Shown here: positions 59,487-64,000 of the stretch, in pieces
Numbering within the stretch: position 1 is the stretch's first letter
How the letters are laid out: each line of letters opens with the position of its first letter
Source: Comamonadaceae bacterium OS-1
Lineage (GTDB): Bacteria; Pseudomonadota; Gammaproteobacteria; Burkholderiales; Burkholderiaceae_C
Direction of reading: 5' to 3'
DNA: 64,000 bases
Assembly (NCBI GenBank): GCA_027923965.1
Contig: AP026969.1
Location: 4,154,001-4,218,000, forward strand
Notes under the pieces: model-generated
Told to the model about the DNA's origin: nothing
Seen by the model: the letters and a program-made list of their open reading frames with translations, nothing else
Database searches by the model: none
Translations under genes and position numbers: made by a program

Positions 59487-60482
59487 CTATTTGATGGCCT
59501 GCAGCAGCCAGCCGCCGACGGCATCGGGCATGCTGCGCACGTGGCCGGGGATGGGGCCGTGGGGAAAGCCGACGTGGCCGCCATGGCTGGGCTGCCACAG
59601 GGTGACGTGCGCTCCCACCTGGTCCTGGTGCGGAAGGCTCCAGGCGGGCACGAAGGGGTCGTTGCGGGCATTCACCACCAGCGCCGGGATGCGGATCTGC
59701 GCCAGGTGCGGCTTGGACGAGGCGCGGGCCCAGTAGTCTTCGGTGCTGTTATAGCCGTGCAGCGGGGCGGTGAAGACGTTGTCGAACTCGTACAGGTCGC
59801 GCGCGGCCATCAGCGCTTCGCGGTCGAACAGGCCGGGGTGCTGGTCGAGCTTGCGCAGGGCCTTGGGCTTCATGCTGCGCAGGAACATGCGGGTGTAGAT
59901 CTGCCGGTTCATGCCGCGCCCGATGGCCCAGCCACTGGCGGCCAGGTCGGTGGGCGCACTCACGGCGGCCACCGCCCGCACCACCTGGCGCGCCTGGTCA
60001 CCCATCTCCTCGGCCCAGCGCAGCAAGGCGTTGCCACCGAGCGAAATGCCCACGGCGATGACTTTGCCCTGGTGCCAGGTCTTCAGGCGCTTGAGCACCC
60101 AACCGACTTCTTCGAAGTCACCCGAGTGGTAAGCACGGGGCGAAAGGTTGAGCTCGCCACTGCAGCCGCGAAAGTGCGGCACCACAAAGCCCATGCCGTG
60201 GGCCCGGGCGTAGTCGGCAAAGGCCTCGGCGTAATGGCTGCCCGACGAGCCCTCCAGCCCGTGGAACAGCACCAGCAGGGGCCGACCGGCCTCGCTGGCG
60301 GCCGGGTCGGCAATGTGGGCGGCAGCATCGCAGAAATCCACGTCGATGAAATCCAGGTCGGGCGTGATCCAGCGCTCGCGCCGGAACTGCGGCCGCGGCC
60401 CGAACACACGGCGCGAATACAAGGCGGGCCAGATGGTTTGCGCATGGCCGCCGGGCAACCACCAGGGTGCTACATAGTTCAT
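59487..60482 (-). CDS. YheT-family alpha/beta hydrolase
   Basis: This 331-residue hydrolase matches the YheT family: APWWLPGGHAQTIWPAL near the start, LLVLFHGLEGSSGSHYAEAFA (oxyanion region), FRGCSGELN, the nucleophile Ser in VGISLGGNALLRW, and the late catalytic Asp and His in NARNDPFVP and PSHGGHVGF. Substrates are likely esters but unknown. A dispersed palindrome abuts its ATG (60480-60482), so its ribosome site lies inside the repeat. Confidence 0.93.
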   Translation of the reverse strand: MNYVAPWWLPGGHAQTIWPALYSRRVFGPRPQFRRERWITPDLDFIDVDFCDAAAHIADPAASEAGRPLLVLFHGLEGSSGSHYAEAFADYARAHGMGFVVPHFRGCSGELNLSPRAYHSGDFEEVGWVLKRLKTWHQGKVIAVGISLGGNALLRWAEEMGDQARQVVRAVAAVSAPTDLAASGWAIGRGMNRQIYTRMFLRSMKPKALRKLDQHPGLFDREALMAARDLYEFDNVFTAPLHGYNSTEDYWARASSKPHLAQIRIPALVVNARNDPFVPAWSLPHQDQVGAHVTLWQPSHGGHVGFPHGPIPGHVRSMPDAVGGWLLQAIK

Positions 60483-60527
60483 AGCTGGTTACGCAGATGG
60501 AATGGGCACAAGAGTCCGATTTTTTAT
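60480..60527 (+). repeat. Dispersed ~48 bp palindrome, copy 11
   Basis: The left arm is CATAGCTGGTTACGCAGATGG and the right arm AATGGGCACAAGAGTCCGAT. It supplies the start codon and leader of the YheT-like gene on the minus strand. Confidence 0.65.
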
Positions 60528-60537
60528 AAATTTCACG

Positions 60538-60987
60538 TCAATGCAATAGCGCGGGTGCGCCACCCGACTCTTGCAGGTCGCGTCCCGTGCCGGGGCTGGC
60601 GTGGTGGGCCACCATGCGCCAGCCTTGCGCGGTCTTGTGGTAGACGTTGGTGGCGATGGCAAAGGCTTCGCGCGGGCCGTCGGGGGCCATCACCTCGATG
60701 CGCTCCACCAGGGTGTGTACGGCACTGGCCAGCGCATCGATGCGGCGCACGTGCTCGGGCCAGGCGCGGATGCGGCCCTGGCCGAACATCGCCTCGAAGC
60801 TGGCGCGGACGGCGGCAATGCCCACCACGCGCGCGCCGCCGGGGTGGATGCAGACCACATCGTCTTCGTCGGCCCAGCAGGCCATCAGTTTGTCAATGTC
60901 GCCATTTTGTAAGGCATCGTAAAAAGCGGCTTCGGTGTCATCGGCAGTGCCGCCCACGGTGGCGGCCTGGAGTTTGGCTTGGGGCAT
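60538..60987 (-). CDS. SnoaL/NTF2-like protein
   Basis: This 149-residue protein has the NTF2-like alpha+beta barrel pattern of SnoaL/YybH proteins: TEAAFYDALQNGDIDKLMACWADEDDVVCIHPGG, a middle VVGIAAVRASFEAMF and late TNVYHKTAQGWRMVAHHASP. Such proteins are small hydratases, isomerases or ligand-binding partners; the activity is not evident. It is upstream of the YheT gene but separated by a palindrome copy. Confidence 0.88.
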   Translation of the reverse strand: MPQAKLQAATVGGTADDTEAAFYDALQNGDIDKLMACWADEDDVVCIHPGGARVVGIAAVRASFEAMFGQGRIRAWPEHVRRIDALASAVHTLVERIEVMAPDGPREAFAIATNVYHKTAQGWRMVAHHASPGTGRDLQESGGAPALLH

Positions 60988-61117
60988 GGCTTACACGGGG
61001 GTTGGGCGGGAGATGGGAGTGCATTGATTTTGCCTTGCTTTGGGGGTTGGCCAGGCTGCATGTGCTAAGGTCAAACGCTATAGGAGCCCGCCTGCGGCTC
61101 GCCATTGGAGAATTCAC

Positions 61118-61702
61118 ATGAAACGCTGGTTACCCGCCCTGCTGCTGGCTGCCGCCCTGACCGGTTGCGGCTACAACGACTTTCAACGCCTGGACGAGCA
61201 AAGCAAAGCCGCCTGGAGCGAAGTGCTGAACCAGTACCAGCGCCGTGCCGACCTGGTGCCCAACATCGTGGCCACCGTCAAGGGCGAAGCCCAGTTTGAA
61301 CAAGACACGCTGACCAAGGTGGTGGAAGCCCGGGCCAAGGCCACGTCCATCCAGGTCACACCCGAGACGCTGAACAACCCCGAAGCCTTTGCCAAGTTCC
61401 AGGCCGCCCAGGGCGAGCTGGGCAGTGCCTTGAGCCGCCTGATGGTGACGGTCGAGAAATACCCCGACCTGAAGGCCAACAAGGGCTTCAGCGACCTGCG
61501 GGTGCAGCTGGAAGGCACCGAAAACCGTATCACCGTGGCACGCAACCGTTTCATCGGCACGGTGCAGGAATACAACGTGCTGGCCCGCAGCTTCCCCAGC
61601 AACCTGACGGCCAAGGTGATGGGCTACCAGCCCAAGCCCAGCTTCACGGTGCAAAACGAAGCCCAGATCTCGGCCCCGCCGGTAGTGGACTTCAAGAAAT
61701 AA
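61118..61702 (+). CDS. lemA: LemA-family membrane protein
   Basis: This 194-residue protein has a lipobox-like N-terminus (LLLAAALTGCGYNDFQRLDE) and the helical LemA core: VLNQYQRRADLVPNIVATVKGEAQFE, LGSALSRLMVTVEKYPDLKAN and FSDLRVQLEGTENRITVARNRFIGTVQEYN. LemA has an envelope role that is not settled; its genes are often next to TPM-domain genes as here. TTGGAG lies before the ATG. The next gene starts six bases downstream. Confidence 0.94.
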   Translation: MKRWLPALLLAAALTGCGYNDFQRLDEQSKAAWSEVLNQYQRRADLVPNIVATVKGEAQFEQDTLTKVVEARAKATSIQVTPETLNNPEAFAKFQAAQGELGSALSRLMVTVEKYPDLKANKGFSDLRVQLEGTENRITVARNRFIGTVQEYNVLARSFPSNLTAKVMGYQPKPSFTVQNEAQISAPPVVDFKK

Positions 61703-61708
61703 AGCCCT

Positions 61709-62590
61709 ATGCTGCTGCGCCTGCTGCTTGCGTGCTGGCTAGCCTTGTTGGCCCTGGCCAGCCACGCCCAGAGCGTGCTGCCAGTACCAGCGCTGACCGG
61801 CCACGTGATCGACACCACGGCCACCCTCAGCGCGGCCCAGCTGCAGGCGCTGGAAGCCAAGCTGACGGCGTTTGAAACCAGCACCGGCGCGCAGGTGGTG
61901 GTGCTGATGGTGCCCACCACCCAGCCCGAAGACATTGCCAGCTACGCCAACCGCGTGGGCAACGCCTGGAAGATTGGCCGCAAAGAGGTGGGCGATGGTC
62001 TGATCCTGCTGGTGGCCAAAAACGACCGCAAGCTGCGCATCGAGGTGGCCAAGACGCTGGAGGGCGCGATTCCCGACCTGGCGGCCAGCAACATCATCAA
62101 CGACGCGATCACGCCGCGCTTCAAGCAGGGCGACTTTGCCGGGGGTGTGGATGCCGGGGTGGACCAGATCATGGCGCTGGTCAAGGGCGAGGCCCTGCCC
62201 GCGCCTACCGCTCGGACGGCACAGCAGGACTTGGGTTTTGACTGGCAAGAGCTGCTGATCTTCGCGGTGGTGGCGGTGCCGGTGGCGGGAGCCATTGCGC
62301 GCAGCATCTTCGGGGTCGGGTTGGGGTCGGTGGTAACCGGCGGAGCCATCGGCGCGCTGGCCTGGGTGCTGTCGGCCAGCGTTCTGATCGCGGGCGTGGC
62401 CGGGGTGGCTGCGTTGCTGTTCACGCTGCTATCGCGTGTCGGCAGCTCGTCCTTGGGCGGTGGCCTGGGCGGTTTGGGTGGCCTGGGCGGGGGTGGTTTC
62501 AGCTCTGGCGGGCGCAGCAGCGGTGGCGGCGGATTCAGCTCGGGCGGCGGTGGCAATTTTGGCGGCGGCGGTGCCTCCGGGGGGTGGTAA
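61709..62590 (+). CDS. TPM-domain membrane protein (YgcG-like)
   Basis: This 293-residue protein has a signal peptide (about 1-21), a TPM domain (about 28-160, LTGHVIDTTATLSAAQLQALEAKL, TGAQVVVLMVPTT, KNDRKLRIEVAKTLEGAIPD), two hydrophobic helices and a Gly/Ser-rich tail (SGGGGFSSGGG). TPM domains fold in the periplasm and are sometimes acid phosphatase-like. It is co-transcribed with lemA and a second TPM gene. Confidence 0.92.
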   Translation: MLLRLLLACWLALLALASHAQSVLPVPALTGHVIDTTATLSAAQLQALEAKLTAFETSTGAQVVVLMVPTTQPEDIASYANRVGNAWKIGRKEVGDGLILLVAKNDRKLRIEVAKTLEGAIPDLAASNIINDAITPRFKQGDFAGGVDAGVDQIMALVKGEALPAPTARTAQQDLGFDWQELLIFAVVAVPVAGAIARSIFGVGLGSVVTGGAIGALAWVLSASVLIAGVAGVAALLFTLLSRVGSSSLGGGLGGLGGLGGGGFSSGGRSSGGGGFSSGGGGNFGGGGASGGW

Positions 62591-62595
62591 CCAAG

Positions 62596-63108
62596 ATGTG
62601 GAAGTATGTCCTCCGATTCCTGAAACACTGCTGCTGGGACGTGGGCGATGTGCGCCGCGCCGTCCCCTCGGCCCTGCTAGAGCGGCTCACCCTGCGGGTC
62701 AGCGCCAGCGAACAGCGCCACACCGGCGAGATCCGCATCTGCGTGGAAGCCGGCCTGCCACTGAGCTACTTGCGGCGCAACGCCACGGCACGCGAACGGG
62801 CGGTGATGCTGTTTGGCAAGCTGCGTGTCTGGGACACCGCGCACAACAACGGCGTGCTGATTTACCTGCTGCTGGCCGACCACGCGATCGAGCTGGTGGC
62901 CGACCGGGGCCTGAACGAGCGCGTGTCACCGGCAGAGTGGCAGGCGATGGTGGCGCACCTGGGCACGGCCTTGCAGGCGGGCCGGTACGAGGAAGGTTTG
63001 ACGGCTGCGCTGGAAGAGGTGTCTGCCGTGCTGGTGCAGCATTTTCCGCTGCTGCCGGGCGGTGTGCGGGGCAACGAGCTACCGAATGCGCCCGTAGTGA
63101 TTCTGTAA
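62596..63108 (+). CDS. Second TPM-domain protein
   Basis: This 170-residue protein has a TPM-type core (LLERLTLRVSASEQRHTGEIRICVEAG, LRVWDTAHNNGVLIYLLLADHAIELVADRG, VSPAEWQAMVAHLGTALQAGRYEEGLTAALEEV) but no signal peptide or long tail. The ATG at 62596 follows the upstream stop by five bases; a GTG at 62584 would overlap it. It completes a lemA-TPM-TPM operon common in Burkholderiales. Confidence 0.9.
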   Translation: MWKYVLRFLKHCCWDVGDVRRAVPSALLERLTLRVSASEQRHTGEIRICVEAGLPLSYLRRNATARERAVMLFGKLRVWDTAHNNGVLIYLLLADHAIELVADRGLNERVSPAEWQAMVAHLGTALQAGRYEEGLTAALEEVSAVLVQHFPLLPGGVRGNELPNAPVVIL

Positions 63109-63145
63109 GCCTATATTTGAAATATAGGCATTTTTTTACCATAAA

Positions 63146-63197
63146 AACAGGACTCTACGCTTACTGCATAAGCGTAAGCAGCTCCTTTTTTTGATAT
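63146..63197 (-). repeat. Dispersed ~48 bp palindrome, copy 12
   Basis: On the minus strand it reads AGGAGCTGCTTACGCTTATG and CAGTAAGCGTAGAGTCCTGT. It lies in the convergent gap after the TPM gene. Confidence 0.8.
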
Positions 63198-63234
63198 CAA
63201 AAACAGAAGCAAGCACTTCGGGATTACGCCCACA

Positions 63235-63260
63235 AAAAAGCCGCTCAAGAGCGGCTTTTT
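63235..63260 (-). terminator. Terminator of the ATP synthase operon
   Basis: Arms AAAAAGCCGCTC (63235-63246) and GAGCGGCTTTTT (63249-63260) pair perfectly with a very short loop. A T run follows on the minus strand, just after atpC. Confidence 0.9.
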
Positions 63261-63278
63261 GGGAAGTGTCAGTAAAGA

Positions 63279-63695
63279 CTAGCGGTTGCGGCGGAACTTG
63301 CGCAGAGCGGAAATCTGGGCGGCCATGATGGCCAGCTCGGATTGGGCCTTGGCGATGTCCAGCTGGCCTTTGGCATTGCGCAGAGCTTCTTCGGCGCGGG
63401 CCTTGGCGGCGTTGGCTTTTTCTTCGTCCAGGTCCTTGCCGCGGATGGCCGTGTCAGACAACACGGTGACGCAGTTGGGTTGGACTTCCAGAATGCCACC
63501 GGCCACGAAGATGAATTCTTCGGTGCCGTCGGCCTTTTCGATACGCACCGAACCCGGCTTGATGCGGGTGATCAAGGGGGTGTGGCGCGGATAAATGCCC
63601 AGCTCGCCCGCTTCGCCCGGCAAAGCCACAAACTTGGCTTCGCCCGAGAAGATGGATTCTTCGGCACTGACAACATTCACGAGAATGGTGGTCAT
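63279..63695 (-). CDS. atpC: ATP synthase F1 epsilon subunit
   Basis: The epsilon subunit is part of the central stalk and can inhibit ATP hydrolysis. The 138-residue protein has an N-terminal beta-sandwich ([45 protein letters not shown], with [21 protein letters not shown]) and a C-terminal helical hairpin (about 88-138). AAAGGAAACC precedes the ATG. It is last in the atp operon, 67 bases after atpD. Confidence 0.97.
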   Translation of the reverse strand: MTTILVNVVSAEESIFSGEAKFVALPGEAGELGIYPRHTPLITRIKPGSVRIEKADGTEEFIFVAGGILEVQPNCVTVLSDTAIRGKDLDEEKANAAKARAEEALRNAKGQLDIAKAQSELAIMAAQISALRKFRRNR

Positions 63696-63762
63696 AGGTT
63701 TCCTTTGGGTCCAGCGTGGTGAAGTGCAGAGCGCGACCTAGGCCGCACTCTGCAGAAGGGGT

Positions 63763-64000
63763 TTAGACCTTCTTGGCCTTCTCGATGGCTTCGTCGATGG
63801 AGCCGACCATGTAGAACGCTTGTTCTGGCATGTGGTCGCACTCGCCGCTGACGATCATCTTGAAACCACGGATGGTTTCCGACAATGGCACGTACTTGCC
63901 TGGCGAGCCGGTAAACACTTCGGCCACGTGGAACGGCTGGCTCAGGAAACGCTGGATCTTGCGGGCACGGGCCACGGCCAGCTTGTCGTCGGGTGCCAAG
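63763..64000 (-). CDS. atpD: ATP synthase F1 beta subunit, C-terminal part
   Basis: Only the last 79 codons are in the window; the rest lies beyond the right edge. The sequence [46 protein letters not shown] and [19 protein letters not shown] is the highly conserved C-terminal domain of the catalytic beta subunit, which contains the DELSEED-type region just upstream. It is followed by atpC as in the standard operon order. Confidence 0.97.
   Translation of the reverse strand, partial: LAPDDKLAVARARKIQRFLSQPFHVAEVFTGSPGKYVPLSETIRGFKMIVSGECDHMPEQAFYMVGSIDEAIEKAKKV

Noticed and set aside
1..64000. CRISPR arrays, rRNA, phage structural genes
   Set aside because: I looked for regularly spaced direct repeats, rRNA-like sequence and phage structural proteins, and found none.

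Overview
The window is 64 kb of GC-rich chromosome from a beta-proteobacterium. The gene content points to Burkholderiales, most likely family Comamonadaceae (Rhodoferax, Polaromonas or Acidovorax type): a two-domain PutA, the Gcr-type membrane 'recombinase', a PEP-CTERM protein, a beta-proteobacterial porin, and PilT and PilU encoded together. About twelve copies of a ~48 bp imperfect palindrome, of a kind I associate with this family, are scattered through it. Almost all of the window is core chromosome. The one clear accessory block is a 3.2 kb AT-richer island at tRNA-Arg (54854-58075).

Layout, 1-16 kb: an ElaA-like acetyltransferase and htpX (with a textbook sigma-32 promoter); DUF3025 and pyrC; a glutamate/aspartate ABC importer (gltIJKL); a dicarboxylate/aspartate block (aspA, dctA, a second binding protein) with a candidate NtrC site; a LysR regulator; a D-2-hydroxyacid dehydrogenase; an Atm1-type ABC exporter; a YciA-like thioesterase; and cheV. 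16-21.5 kb is a modified trp operon: a candidate trpL leader, trpE, a DUF1016/YhcG nuclease, trpG, a LysE exporter and trpD. The genes are coupled by overlapping start and stop codons, and trpC is absent. 21.5-25 kb carries DUF2189 and a bufferin-type RiPP operon (bufA1, bufB, bufC, doxX) behind an ECF-like promoter. 25-31 kb holds a nitronate monooxygenase and a glucan-use unit: a GH3 lipoprotein behind a LacI operator, a PEP-CTERM protein, and a LacI regulator whose start codon lies in a 71 bp palindrome.

31-42 kb: a patatin-like phospholipase, RluE, two membrane-anchored J-domain-like proteins, PutA, MarC, arginase and ornithine cyclodeaminase, then a porin. Together arginase, cyclodeaminase and PutA take arginine through ornithine and proline to glutamate. 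42-45.6 kb: two Lrp/AsnC regulators run into a YfiR-YfiN-YfiB cyclic-di-GMP switch. 45.6-54.8 kb: YggS; pilT, a cNMP-domain protein and pilU; a beta-hydroxyacid dehydrogenase; a BON lipoprotein; GmhA/DiaA; YraN and RsmI sharing a start-codon base; Gcr.

The island (54854-58075) is bounded by a 19 bp direct repeat of the 3' end of tRNA-Arg(CCG). It carries a two-gene unit (a membrane protein with a GAF-like domain and a 76-residue protein), the C-terminal relic of a serine recombinase, and a TIR/SEFIR-domain protein. No integrase is visible. It is the best candidate for an undescribed system, possibly anti-phage. After the tRNA come a membrane cytochrome c5, a YheT hydrolase group, lemA with two TPM-domain proteins, and the end of the ATP synthase operon (atpD partial, atpC).
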